The notes under the pieces were generated by a model. That model worked only from the letters and a program-made list of their open reading frames with translations. It did not search any database and was not told where the DNA came from. From Saezia sanguinis (GTDB lineage: Bacteria > Pseudomonadota > Gammaproteobacteria > Burkholderiales > Burkholderiaceae_C): a stretch of 64,000 nt of DNA. A program made the position numbers and the translations under genes. Positions within the stretch are counted from its first letter, which is position 1. Each line of letters starts with the position of its first letter. Shown here one piece after another: positions 1 through 9,210 of this stretch. The DNA lies in assembly GCF_003991585.1 (NCBI RefSeq), contig NZ_PQSP01000002.1, positions 248,001 to 312,000 on the forward strand. Reading direction: 5' to 3'.

Positions 1-1
1 G

Positions 2-319
2 CTGGAAGATATTGCAGCCTGTGGCGCCGATGCCGTCGGGGTGGATTGGACAGTGAATCTGCAACAGGCCCGGCAGCGTGTAGGAGGGCGGGTTGCCCTG
101 CAGGGCAATTTGGACCCTGCGGTATTGTTTGCATCTGAAAAAGCGGTTCGAGCAGAGGCCAGACGGGTTCTGGATTCCTTTGGGCATTTGCATGGTGCCG
201 GGGCCGGCCATGTGTTCAATCTGGGGCATGGAATCAACCAGCATACCCCCCCCGAATCGGTGGCTGCGCTGGTGGATGAGGTCCATAATTATTCGCGCCA
301 GTTCCACCATGTGGATTAA
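2..319 (+). CDS. hemE: Uroporphyrinogen decarboxylase, C-terminal part (cut by left edge)
   Basis: An open frame runs from the left edge to the TAA at 317-319 and gives the last ~105 residues of HemE. HemE removes four carboxyl groups from uroporphyrinogen III to make coproporphyrinogen III in the cytoplasm, a step of haem synthesis. The segment [12 protein letters not shown], then [11 protein letters not shown] and FNLGHGI near the end, are typical HemE C-terminal motifs. The hemE-priA order is common in Burkholderiales. The hemCDXY genes at the other end of the window serve the same pathway. The start lies outside the window. Identification is confident even though only about a third of the protein is visible. 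Confidence 0.95.
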   Translation: MEDIAACGADAVGVDWTVNLQQARQRVGGRVALQGNLDPAVLFASEKAVRAEARRVLDSFGHLHGAGAGHVFNLGHGINQHTPPESVAALVDEVHNYSRQFHHVD

Positions 320-627
320 CCCACTCGGGCATCTCTGAATTATGAGAATTGCTTGACTTGTACACAGATTCACGCATGGGGGGTGTATATGAAGATACAA
401 GTCATTTATATGACAATGCATCTGAATTAGCTTGTAACTCATTGAAAATAAACGTGTAATATATTTGTCATCATAATGAAGGTCATGCTGCTCAAATTGT
501 CGTTTAGAAATGACTTTTTTGTCTTGTGTTTCTCCACAAAGTTATCCACAGCCTGATAAGCTATTGAAAACAGACATGATTTAGATAGAAGTGTCAGGTG
601 AAAATACCCGGGAACGAATAGAAAGAT
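320..627. other. hemE-priA intergenic region with one DnaA-box-like site
   Basis: These 308 bases hold no convincing gene and are AT-rich, presumably carrying the priA promoter. A perfect match to the consensus DnaA box, TTATCCACA, lies at 542-550, about 80 bases before the priA ATG. A single box may be chance. No clear hairpin terminator for hemE was found. Confidence 0.5.
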
Positions 628-2760
628 ATGGCAGCCTTCATCGTAGATGTCATTGTTGATTTGCCTGCCCACAGCGCTGTTGAAGGAGCGCTCAGTTATG
701 CCTGTGATGTGGCCCTTGCCCCTGGGGGGCTGGTTCGTGTACCTTTGGGTAAAAAAGAAGTATTGGGCATTGTCTGGAATGTGCGTGATTCCGTTGCCGC
801 TTCGACCATAAATACGCCATCACAATCGATAGAACTGAAGCCGATAATTCAGTATCTGGATGAGATACCGCCCTTGTCTGGTGCATGGAGAGACTTGACC
901 GCTTTTAGCGCACAGTATTATCAGCGTTCTTTAGGAGAGGTTGCGCTGCAGGCATTACCGCCGGAGCTGCGGAAACTGGATGCCGTTCAACTGCAGCGCA
1001 GGCTGAAGCGTCTACAGGGTAAACAGGAGGGCGAAGTTAACGAGGCGCCTCCTGCACTGCCTGAACTCACATACGAGCAGCAAAATGCGGTGCAGCAGAT
1101 TACACCGGCCTTATATGCAGCAGAGCCACTTGCCCAGCAAGGGAAAAGCGAAGCCGCATCTGCAAAAGCGGCGGTGTTTTTGCTGGAGGGGGTTACCGGC
1201 AGCGGCAAGACAGAAGTGTATATGCGTGTGGTGCAGGCGGCGTTGGCTAAGAACCCACAGGCACAGGTGCTGATTCTGGTGCCTGAAATTAACCTGACGC
1301 CACAACTGGAAGCACGCTTTGCCCAGCGGTTCCCCGAGGAACAGATGGTGTCCATGCACAGCGGTCTGACCGCGGCGCAGCGTCTGCGCTCCTGGTTGCT
1401 GGCGCATACGGGGCGTGCACGAATTGTGCTGGGAACCCGTATGGCGATTTTTGCGTCTATCCCGCAGCTCAGTCTGATTGTGGTGGACGAGGAGCATGAT
1501 CCTTCCTATAAGCAATATGAAGGGGCACGCTGGTCTGCGCGTGACCTGGCTGTCTGGCGTGGCTGGCACGAAAAAGTCCCGGTCATTCTGGGCTCGGCGA
1601 CACCTTCATTGGAAAGCTGGCGCCATGCTCAGCAGGGACAGTACCAGTTGCTGGAGATGCCGCTGCGCATTGGCCAGGGGGGAATGCCCAAAGTCCGCAT
1701 GGTGGATATGCGGCAGATGCCACGCCAGACGGTTCTGGCCCCGGCACTGCTGCAAGCTATGCAGCAGAGAATTGCACGCGGTGAACAAAGCCTGGTGTTG
1801 CTCAACAGGCGTGGTTATGCGCCTGTGCTGCACTGTGTGTCCTGCGGCTGGCAAAGCCAATGTCCTTATTGCACAGCATGGCGGGTTTATCATCGGATCG
1901 ACCGGACGCTGCGCTGTCATCATTGCGGTTTTACCGAACCGGTTCCGAAAGCCTGTCCGCAGTGTGGAGACCCTGATTTGCAGCCGATTGGCCGGGGAAC
2001 CGAGCGACTGGAAGAGCAGTTAAAAGCATTGCTGCAGCGGCCTGATGGCTCTGCCGCCCGGGTTTTGCGTATTGATGCGGACAGCACCCGCCATGCAGGA
2101 TCGCTGGTGGCGCATTTGAAGCAGGTACATGACGGCGATGTTGACGTACTGCTGGGCACGCAGATGATTGCCAAGGGACATGATTTCCGCTTTGTGACAC
2201 TGGTTGCAGCAGTCAATCCGGATACCGCTTTGTTCTCCAATGACTTCCGTGCCGGAGAGCGCCTGTTTTCGCTGCTGTTGCAGGCTGCGGGCCGGGCCGG
2301 TCGCGATGCACGGTTGTCAGAGCAAAGTGAACTGTGGATACAGACCATGCAGCCGGAGCATCCCTTGTTCAAAGCGCTGAAAACATATGATTTTTCTGCG
2401 TTTGCGCGGGCAATGCTCGAGGAGCGCGAAATGGCGGCCATGCCGCCTTTCATGCACCAGGCTTTGGTACGAGCCCAGGCACGTACGCAGGAAGCAGCGC
2501 AGGAGTTTTTAAACCAGATACATCAGCAAGGACAGGAGATCATTCAGTCAATGCAACTGGCTGACTACCTGACCTTGTATCCGCCGATTCCGGCGGCAAT
2601 GCAGCGGGTTGCCGGCATTGAGCATGCGCAGATGCTGCTGGAGTCGCGCTCCAGACAGGTGTTGCAGCAGTTTCTGAACGCCTGGCGCGGTGTGTTGCAT
2701 CAGGTGCGTGTGCGGGGCATGGTGCGCTGGGCGATTGATGTGGATCCGCAGGTCATTTAG
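628..2760 (+). CDS. priA: Primosomal protein N', replication restart helicase PriA
   Basis: PriA recognises stalled replication forks and D-loops and reloads the replisome through DnaB; it is a 3'-5' superfamily 2 DNA helicase. The 710-residue product has the N-terminal 3'BD domain (~1-110), Walker A GVTGSGKT at 188-195, the DEEH box at 287-290, motif III GSAT at ~322, and eight zinc-binding cysteines at 403, 406, 412, 415, 430, 433, 443 and 446. The C-terminal helicase motif QAAGRAGR is also present. Length is normal for the family. The ATG at 628 is preceded by a weak GAAAG ribosome site. It follows hemE in the same direction but more than 300 bases away, so it probably has its own promoter. 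Confidence 0.97.
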   Translation: MAAFIVDVIVDLPAHSAVEGALSYACDVALAPGGLVRVPLGKKEVLGIVWNVRDSVAASTINTPSQSIELKPIIQYLDEIPPLSGAWRDLTAFSAQYYQRSLGEVALQALPPELRKLDAVQLQRRLKRLQGKQEGEVNEAPPALPELTYEQQNAVQQITPALYAAEPLAQQGKSEAASAKAAVFLLEGVTGSGKTEVYMRVVQAALAKNPQAQVLILVPEINLTPQLEARFAQRFPEEQMVSMHSGLTAAQRLRSWLLAHTGRARIVLGTRMAIFASIPQLSLIVVDEEHDPSYKQYEGARWSARDLAVWRGWHEKVPVILGSATPSLESWRHAQQGQYQLLEMPLRIGQGGMPKVRMVDMRQMPRQTVLAPALLQAMQQRIARGEQSLVLLNRRGYAPVLHCVSCGWQSQCPYCTAWRVYHRIDRTLRCHHCGFTEPVPKACPQCGDPDLQPIGRGTERLEEQLKALLQRPDGSAARVLRIDADSTRHAGSLVAHLKQVHDGDVDVLLGTQMIAKGHDFRFVTLVAAVNPDTALFSNDFRAGERLFSLLLQAAGRAGRDARLSEQSELWIQTMQPEHPLFKALKTYDFSAFARAMLEEREMAAMPPFMHQALVRAQARTQEAAQEFLNQIHQQGQEIIQSMQLADYLTLYPPIPAAMQRVAGIEHAQMLLESRSRQVLQQFLNAWRGVLHQVRVRGMVRWAIDVDPQVI

Positions 2761-2782
2761 GGCGTGTTAACGCTCCCTCGTT
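2757..2782 (+). terminator. Possible imperfect terminator after priA
   Basis: Directly at the priA stop, AGGGCG and CGCTCCCT flank TGTTAA and can form an imperfect hairpin with a two-base bulge, followed by CGTTTTC. The sequence resembles the perfect palindrome between iclR and aceK at 36375-36394. The T-run is short, so this is tentative. Confidence 0.3.
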
Positions 2783-2905
2783 TTCAGCTTATCCGGCAGC
2801 AGGTGCATGCCTAAGGCCGGGTCACATGGCGTCAGGGATCGGCTTAAGTATCGGACGGGTTAAAAGTTGCGTAAAAGGCGTGCAAAACAACCATTCAAGC
2901 ATGCG

Positions 2906-3796
2906 TTAGCTGGGGGCAGTGTCTGCGCTGAATATGCTTAACTGCTCATCCTTAATGGTAAACAGCAATGGCGACAGGCTGTAGGCAACGGTGGGAAATA
3001 TATCCTGAACAAATTTGCGCAGATCATGAATCTGCTTTGCATTATCACTGTCGGCAATGATCAGTGTGCCGCGCGCGACAATGGCAATCACCGGGTCGCC
3101 CCTTAAGGCAATGCGCTCTTTCCATTGGTCGTACAGCAAAATCATGCTGGCATCATAGTTGGAGTCCACATGTACGGTATAGCCCAGTGGGGAGGCTTTG
3201 ATTTTCATACCCGGGATATGCGTTTTGAGGTTTTCCAGTGCCTGTTGATAAACTTCCTGGATATCGTCAGCCGCAGAAAAGTCATGCAGTTGTTCGTTAA
3301 AAACATAACTCATATGGTGCGGGGTATCCAGCGCAAAAACAATGGACAGGTCCGCAACCAGTGGAATGTGTGCCAACTGTCGGCCATATTGCTGGCTGGT
3401 GGTGTGGAAAAAGGAGGAGTCTTTTTCCTGCTGGGGCGTGTGCTGAACGCGTTCAATCCAGCTCTGGTTTTTGATGGCAGGCAACAGCAGGGGGCGTACC
3501 TCATCGGTATTTAAAAGCAGGCTGTCTACAGTGGTGAGCATGTTCTCACAGAACTCTCCCAGCCGGCTGGGGTCTCCCAGATAGGTCGAATACAGGCTGT
3601 CAACGTAGCAGGAGAATGTATGCCCGTCAGTACCGGTAATGTCAATGCGGACTTCATCCGGTTGGTGGGGGTTGATAACGGTGAACCGGTTTTTTTTATA
3701 TCTTTCACGCATTTTCTCGCATAGCTTTTGTGCCACTTCACATTTGCTCAGAGTCAAATTGCTGTTGCGGGAAAAAATCTGCGAGAAAATTTTCAT
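2906..3796 (-). CDS. DUF1444 family protein (YtpQ-like, UPF0354)
   Basis: A 296-residue cytoplasmic protein with no signal peptide or membrane segment. The middle and C-terminal part has the pattern I recall for DUF1444/YtpQ of Bacillus: LVADLSIVFALD near residue 150, a NLKTHIPG stretch, SNYDASMILL, then PVIAIVARGTLIIADS, and a final SPLLFTIKDEQL. The molecular function of this family is not known to me. It stands alone, convergent with priA and divergent from the oxidoreductase at 4088. The ATG at 3796 has only a weak ribosome site. Family assignment is by remembered motif pattern and is moderately sure. Confidence 0.7.
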   Translation of the reverse strand: MKIFSQIFSRNSNLTLSKCEVAQKLCEKMRERYKKNRFTVINPHQPDEVRIDITGTDGHTFSCYVDSLYSTYLGDPSRLGEFCENMLTTVDSLLLNTDEVRPLLLPAIKNQSWIERVQHTPQQEKDSSFFHTTSQQYGRQLAHIPLVADLSIVFALDTPHHMSYVFNEQLHDFSAADDIQEVYQQALENLKTHIPGMKIKASPLGYTVHVDSNYDASMILLYDQWKERIALRGDPVIAIVARGTLIIADSDNAKQIHDLRKFVQDIFPTVAYSLSPLLFTIKDEQLSIFSADTAPS

Positions 3797-4087
3797 GACG
3801 GGACATCCAGGGCAAATGAAAAGGTCAGCGGGTAAGCATTGCTGCCTTTACTGTTGTCATGCTGTTTTCATCACAACATATGGCGAGAGTTTATCATTTT
3901 GCCGTGCAGTTGTTAGGGGCAGGGGAAGAAGCGGCAGGCGTAACATAGGGATTACAGAACCTGTCTGGGCACTGTTGGTGTTAGTATGCCTATAGCGTAC
4001 TGCATGTGCTGTCTGGCCTGGCTGCGGCTGCAAAGGGTTCATTTGTTGAAAGACGTCTGAAAATGTGGCGGACAAAGGAGATGTTTC

Positions 4088-5101
4088 ATGAGATATGCCT
4101 ATTTCCCCCGGACCGGAGCGGCTGAAAGCCTGACGTTTGCCCAGGCAGATATCCCACGCCCGCAGCGTGGCCAGGTTTTGGTCAAAATGCATGCGGCTTC
4201 GTTGAACTACCGTGATTTGATTGTTGCCAAAGGCGGATTGCCTGCGGGCAAGCAGGATAATCTAATCCCACTTTCAGATGGTGCCGGGGAGGTTGTTGAT
4301 GTCGGGGATGATGTCAGCCGTGTCAAGGTTGGGGAGCGGGTAGCCGGATTGTTTTTTCAAAAATGGCAGGCGGGGGCCATGACTGCCAGAGATGCACGTT
4401 ATGCATTGGGTGGAACGATAGACGGTGTTTTAGCGCAATACCGCCTGTTTGATGAAGATGGTGTTGTGGCCATTCCCGATTATTTAAGTTACGAGCAGGC
4501 AGCGACCCTGCCTTGTGCGGCATTAACCGCCTGGCATGCTTTATTTGGCGGTGTGCAAACATTGCGCCCAGGGCAGGCGGTGCTGTTATTGGGCACGGGC
4601 GGGGTTTCGATGTTTGCGCTGCAATTTGCAAAACTTGCGGGGGCACGTGTCATTCTCATTTCTTCCAGCGATGAAAAGCTGGATTCAGCGCATCAGCTTG
4701 GGACAGATGTATGCATTAACTATCGGCAGTTGCATGACTGGCATCTGGAGGTGCTGAAGCATTGTCATGCCGGTGTGGATCATGTGGTGGAAGTCGGGGG
4801 TGCTGGCACCCTGGCGCGCTCTGTGCGTGCAACCCGGCCGGGGGGCGCAATTCATTTGATTGGTGTGCTGACACAGGGGGAAGTGAATCCGGCAGCCATT
4901 ATGCAGCGGGGGCTGACGCTTGAAGGCATTCATGTCGGCTCACGTGCCATGTTTGAAGCCATGAACCAGGCACTGTGTTTACATCAATTGCAGCCGGTGA
5001 TTAGCCAGATGTACCGTTTTGACGAAGCCGTGCAGGCGTATGAAGATCTGGCGCAGGCCAGGCATCTGGGCAAACTGGTGATCAGTCTGGCAGATGCATA
5101 G
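4088..5101 (+). CDS. NAD(P)-dependent medium-chain dehydrogenase/reductase
   Basis: A 337-residue MDR oxidoreductase of the quinone-oxidoreductase or zinc-independent alcohol dehydrogenase type. The N-terminal GroES-like domain carries HAASLNYRDLIVAKG (~35-49). The Rossmann domain has the nucleotide-binding GTGGV motif at 169-173, then FAKLAGARVI. The usual structural-zinc cysteine cluster is absent, which suggests a zinc-free member. The substrate cannot be read from the sequence. An AAAGGAG ribosome site at 4074-4080 sits seven bases before the ATG and fixes the start. It has no obvious operon partner; the gene downstream is convergent. Confidence 0.88.
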   Translation: MRYAYFPRTGAAESLTFAQADIPRPQRGQVLVKMHAASLNYRDLIVAKGGLPAGKQDNLIPLSDGAGEVVDVGDDVSRVKVGERVAGLFFQKWQAGAMTARDARYALGGTIDGVLAQYRLFDEDGVVAIPDYLSYEQAATLPCAALTAWHALFGGVQTLRPGQAVLLLGTGGVSMFALQFAKLAGARVILISSSDEKLDSAHQLGTDVCINYRQLHDWHLEVLKHCHAGVDHVVEVGGAGTLARSVRATRPGGAIHLIGVLTQGEVNPAAIMQRGLTLEGIHVGSRAMFEAMNQALCLHQLQPVISQMYRFDEAVQAYEDLAQARHLGKLVISLADA

Positions 5102-5159
5102 ATGCGTAGATTCATACATGCATAAAGGTATCAATGGGCACGCCTGATAAAGGCGCTGC

Positions 5160-6788
5160 TTAAAAACCGACGGCCTGTCCGTCGCGCCGGCTGTCACTGG
5201 CAGCGACATAACCGAGGCCGGCATCTGAGCCGGATAGCTTCCAGATAAACTGACCGGCGCCAAAGTCCATGTAGGAATCTTCAAAAGACAGCATGCGGTG
5301 CCCGAGCCGCTTGAGCCCTTCAATGGTGTTTGGTGGTACGCCCTGTTCAATATCCAGTGAGTAATCCCGGTTGACTTTCCAGCGTGGTGCACAACAGGCG
5401 GTCTGGGGCTGCTGGTCGTAATCAATCATGCGCACGAGGGTTTGTACATGCCCCTGGGGCTGCATGTCGCCGCCCATCACCCCGAAACTCATGACCGGTT
5501 GCCCGTTCTGGGTCAGAAACCCCGGAATAATGGTGTGGAAAGGGCGCTTGCCGCCCATGACCGCATTGGCTGATTTCGGGTCCATGGAAAATCCCACGCC
5601 GCGGTTTTGCAAACTGATACCGGTACCTGGCACCACCACGCCAGAGCCAAAGCCCATATAGTTGGACTGGATGAAGGACACCATCATGCCGCTGTCATCC
5701 GCGGTGGCAAGGTAAATGGTGCCGCCGGCATAAGGGCGCCCGGCCTGAAACTGGGTTGCCCGGTGCGGTGCAATCTGGCTTGCACGCTCGGCCAGATAAG
5801 CTTCGCTGAGCATTTGCTCGGGCGTTACTTCCATGCGGGCGGGGTCAGCGACATATTGATAAACATCGGTAAAAGCCAGTTTCATGGCTTCAATTTGCAG
5901 GTGCTGTGATTCAGGAGAATCTACCGGCAGGTTGCGCAGGTCGAAGTGGTTCAGAATGCCCAGCGCAATCAATGCGGCAATGCCTTGCCCGTTGGGCGGG
6001 ATTTCATACAGTTCATAATCACGAAAGCGTTGTTTGATCGGGGTGACCCATTGCGGGCGGTAGTCTCCCAGGTCATACAGGTTCAGCGCGGCATTTTCTG
6101 CACGGCTGAAAGCCACAATTTTTTCTGCAATGTCTTCTTCGTAAAATGCCCGGCCTCTGGTCTGGGCAATCCGGCGCAAAGTCTGTGCCGCAGCAGGAAG
6201 CCGGAACAGTTCTCCAATTTTGGGTGCACGGCCATCAGGCAGAAATGCCTGTGCAAATCCGGGTTGTCCATGCAATTCCCTGGCGGCAGCGGCCCACTTG
6301 TGCGCAACCATGGGCGGGACGATATAACCTTTTTCGGCCATGTCGATGGCCGGTATCAATAACTGTTCAAACGGCAGGCGGCCAAACTTTTCATGCAAAG
6401 CCACCCAGCCTGCTACTGCGCCGGGCACGGTGACGGTGTCCCAGCCGCGTAATGGGCGTTGCGCAAATCCGCGCTCATCCGTACCGTAGCGGCGTGCAAA
6501 ATAATCAGGGTTCCATGCGGCTGGTGCCGGGCCGGATGCATTAAGGCCGTGCAGTTGCTGACCATCCCATATGATGGCAAAACAGTCACTTCCCAAACCA
6601 TTGGAGACAGGCTCCACAATGGTCATGCAGGCCGCCGTGGCAATGGCGGCATCCACCGCATTGCCACCCTGTCTGATCATATGCAGTCCGGCCTGGGCCG
6701 CCAGTGGATGTGAGGTGGAGACAATGTTGCGGGCAAAGATAGGGGTGCGGGCGGAAAGGTAAGGGTTGTGCCAGTTAAAAGACTTCAT
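5160..6788 (-). CDS. Gamma-glutamyltransferase family protein (YwrD-like)
   Basis: An N-terminal-nucleophile hydrolase of the gamma-glutamyltranspeptidase family, 542 residues. Typical signatures are GGNAVDAAIATA (~41-52) and NGLGSDCF. The likely autocleavage and catalytic threonine is Thr357 in YAGGTIYLATAD, so the precursor would split into large and small subunits there. The PFHTIIPGF and FGVMGGDMQPQGH segments also fit. There is no signal peptide, unlike periplasmic Ggt, so it is probably cytoplasmic like Bacillus YwrD. Its substrate is uncertain; glutathione or other gamma-glutamyl compounds, or acylated amines as in related acylases, are possible. It stands alone and converges on the oxidoreductase gene. 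Confidence 0.88.
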   Translation of the reverse strand: MKSFNWHNPYLSARTPIFARNIVSTSHPLAAQAGLHMIRQGGNAVDAAIATAACMTIVEPVSNGLGSDCFAIIWDGQQLHGLNASGPAPAAWNPDYFARRYGTDERGFAQRPLRGWDTVTVPGAVAGWVALHEKFGRLPFEQLLIPAIDMAEKGYIVPPMVAHKWAAAARELHGQPGFAQAFLPDGRAPKIGELFRLPAAAQTLRRIAQTRGRAFYEEDIAEKIVAFSRAENAALNLYDLGDYRPQWVTPIKQRFRDYELYEIPPNGQGIAALIALGILNHFDLRNLPVDSPESQHLQIEAMKLAFTDVYQYVADPARMEVTPEQMLSEAYLAERASQIAPHRATQFQAGRPYAGGTIYLATADDSGMMVSFIQSNYMGFGSGVVVPGTGISLQNRGVGFSMDPKSANAVMGGKRPFHTIIPGFLTQNGQPVMSFGVMGGDMQPQGHVQTLVRMIDYDQQPQTACCAPRWKVNRDYSLDIEQGVPPNTIEGLKRLGHRMLSFEDSYMDFGAGQFIWKLSGSDAGLGYVAASDSRRDGQAVGF

Positions 6789-6827
6789 AAATGGAGTATA
6801 GGCAGAAAATAAAGTCTTTATAACTGC

Positions 6828-8123
6828 TTAATCAGACGGGGCGTTGTCGGTATGGTTATGGGATTTGGCCGCGGGGTCTTCTTTTGACGGTTTGGGAGTA
6901 CGGGCAGAGCCGGCAACAATGTCAAACCGCATCAGGCGGCATTCAATCGGGCCGTTCCACATGGGAATGCGGCGGCTGGCTTTTAGCCGCATCAGTTGCG
7001 GCAGCTTCATGTCCGGGGTCAATACCCAGGCAGTCCAGCCATCAAAGGCGCGTTTCCAGTGGCTGGCAAGTAACGGGAAAAAGTCATCGTCAGCGGCAGT
7101 TTGTGAGGTGGGTAGCGAAGAAGGCCTTCTTTCTGTCCCTGATGCTCTGGCATGGATGCTTCCGCGTGGGCTGATACGTTCTCCATACGGCGGGTTGATC
7201 AGCATCATGCCCTTGGCGACCGGGGCAGGCCGCTGCAATGCGTCACCGCCATGGAAGTCAATTGCATGTGTGACCCCGGCGCGTTCTGCATTGCGCCGCG
7301 CAAAGTCAACCATGCGGAAAGAAACATCGCTGGCAAAAATAGCGGCAGTAGGGGGGTGAACTTGCTGCTGGGCCTGCTGTTTGATCTGGGCCCATGCCGC
7401 AGGTTTATGCGGTTTTAGATTTTCAAAAGAAAAGCGGCGCTGCAAACCGGGTGCAATGCCACAGGCAATTTGTGCAGCCTCAATGGCAATGGTGCCCGAG
7501 CCGCAGCATGGGTCCAGCAGTGCTTCACCCTGCTGATAGGCCCAGTCACTGGCGACCAGCATGGCGGCTGCCAGCGTTTCCTTGAGCGGGGCATCGCCCT
7601 GGTTCTGGCGCCAGCCGCGTTTAAACAGCGGTTCACCGGAGGTGTCCATATACAGCGTGATGGTCTGCTCATCAAAGTGTGTCAGAATCTGTACATCGGG
7701 CTGGCGGGTATCGACATTGGGGCGTTCACCGCTCATGTCACGGAAACGGTCGGCAATGCCGTCTTTCACGCGCAGCAATGCAAAGTTCAGGCTGTGCAGG
7801 GGGCTTTTGCGTGAGGTGGCGTCAATGCGGAATGTGGAGGTGGTGTTGAACCATTTTTCCCAGGGCGTTTCACGTGAGATTTTGTATACATCGTGCTCAC
7901 TTTGGTAGCGTGCGTGGGCAACCTGCAGCAATACCCGCTGTGCCAGGCGGCTGTGCAGGTTCAACTGCATGCACAGATCCCAGGGGCCGCGTACCGCCAC
8001 ACCACCATGGCGCACGGTGCATAATGCAGCAGAAGCCAATTTAGCGACCTCTTGCTCCAGATAAGGTTCAACACCTGCGGCACAGGGCAAAAAATAGTGG
8101 TAATTGGTATGCATTGAGGTCAC
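6828..8123 (-). CDS. rlmL: RlmL-type 23S rRNA guanine N2-methyltransferase
   Basis: A THUMP-domain RNA methyltransferase of 431 residues. The N-terminal half (~1-165) is the RNA-binding THUMP region. The Rossmann methyltransferase domain has the SAM motif LLDPCCGSG at 202-210 and the catalytic NPPY motif within NPPYGER at 310-316. This matches the N-terminal half of E. coli RlmL, which methylates G2445 of 23S rRNA; the RlmK half is absent, as is usual in betaproteobacteria. A Ser/Arg-rich insertion (~318-345) and a polar C-terminal tail (~405-431) look like poorly conserved additions. It is divergent from rarD. The exact target nucleotide is inferred from the family. Confidence 0.85.
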   Translation of the reverse strand: MTSMHTNYHYFLPCAAGVEPYLEQEVAKLASAALCTVRHGGVAVRGPWDLCMQLNLHSRLAQRVLLQVAHARYQSEHDVYKISRETPWEKWFNTTSTFRIDATSRKSPLHSLNFALLRVKDGIADRFRDMSGERPNVDTRQPDVQILTHFDEQTITLYMDTSGEPLFKRGWRQNQGDAPLKETLAAAMLVASDWAYQQGEALLDPCCGSGTIAIEAAQIACGIAPGLQRRFSFENLKPHKPAAWAQIKQQAQQQVHPPTAAIFASDVSFRMVDFARRNAERAGVTHAIDFHGGDALQRPAPVAKGMMLINPPYGERISPRGSIHARASGTERRPSSLPTSQTAADDDFFPLLASHWKRAFDGWTAWVLTPDMKLPQLMRLKASRRIPMWNGPIECRLMRFDIVAGSARTPKPSKEDPAAKSHNHTDNAPSD

Positions 8124-8231
8124 AATAGAAAGCTGACAAGAATAATGGCCTTGTTGGAAAACCAGGCCGGTTTGGATACGACCATTTTATATGAGGATGG
8201 CCGTGTTGGCGGCGAAAACAAGGCAAGCGGT

Positions 8232-9125
8232 ATGTCTAAAGGTATTTTTTTCTCGATTCTGGCCTCTGCACTGTTTGGCGGGCTCTATTACTATGCCTCT
8301 TTGCTGCAGCCGCTGAGCGGGCAGGAAGTGATGGGGTGGAGAATATTGTTCACGCTGCCCATGGTGACGTTATTTGCGGTTGCCGGTAAAGAGTGGACTC
8401 TGGTGAAGCAGGTGTGGCAGCGGGTGAAAAAAACGCCGGCTTTTGCCGGGGTGCTGGTTCTGAATTCGTTTTTACTGGGCATTCAATTTTGGCTGTTCAT
8501 GTGGGCGCCGATGAATGATCGGGCCTTGCAGGTCTCGTTAGGTTATTTTCTGATGCCTCTGGTGATGGTACTGGTGGGCTACTTTGTTTATGGCGAGCCG
8601 CTTTCCTGGCTGAAGAAGCTGGCAACTTTGCTGGCAGCCGTTGGGGTGGCCAACGAGTTTTTTTATGTTGGCGGCATGGCCTGGGAAACGCTGGTGGTTG
8701 CACTGGGTTTTCCTTTGTATTTTTATATGCGGCGCCGTTTCGATGTGAACCACATGGGCGGGTTGTGGTATGAGATTGCATTGATGCTGCCCTTATCTGT
8801 CTGGTTTGTCATGCATGGCGCTCTGTCATGGGAGGTGCTGGCGCAAAAGCCTGCGCTGTATATTTTGATTCCGTTTCTGGGGGTGTTAAGCACAACGGCA
8901 TGGGCTTTTTATGTGGTAGCCAATAAATTGCTGCCATTCAGTCTGTTTGGCTTGCTGGGCTATCTGGAACCGATATTGCTGGTGGCGGTTTCGTTGTTGC
9001 TGGGGGAATCAATTCACTTGCGTGAATGGCCCACTTATATTCTGATATGGGCCGCAATTGTGGTGCTGGTGTTGGAAGGGGGCAAGCATATGGTGATGCA
9101 AAAACATACCCGCGCGGCCCGCTGA
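8232..9125 (+). CDS. rarD: EamA-family transporter RarD
   Basis: A hydrophobic protein of about ten membrane segments in the drug/metabolite transporter superfamily, RarD branch. The N terminus MSKGIFFSILASALFGGLYY is typical of RarD. I chose the ATG at 8232 (297 residues) rather than the longer in-frame ATG at 8145. RarD proteins begin at this point, the extra 29 residues are hydrophilic and family-foreign, and a start at 8145 would leave only 21 bases between the divergent genes, too little for two promoters. The natural substrate is unknown; the name comes from chloramphenicol-sensitivity annotations. Confidence 0.88.
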   Translation: MSKGIFFSILASALFGGLYYYASLLQPLSGQEVMGWRILFTLPMVTLFAVAGKEWTLVKQVWQRVKKTPAFAGVLVLNSFLLGIQFWLFMWAPMNDRALQVSLGYFLMPLVMVLVGYFVYGEPLSWLKKLATLLAAVGVANEFFYVGGMAWETLVVALGFPLYFYMRRRFDVNHMGGLWYEIALMLPLSVWFVMHGALSWEVLAQKPALYILIPFLGVLSTTAWAFYVVANKLLPFSLFGLLGYLEPILLVAVSLLLGESIHLREWPTYILIWAAIVVLVLEGGKHMVMQKHTRAAR

Positions 9126-9210
9126 TGTTGCCAGGCGGACTGACAACAAGATGTGTATGGGGCAAATGGTGGAAAACTATTTTCTGTTAAAACAGATGAA
9201 AGAGCGCCAT

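Noticed and set aside
9160..9205. TCTGTT/AACAGA dyad as a terminator between rarD and rpoN
   Set aside because: Short stem with almost no loop and no T-run on either strand in the right place.
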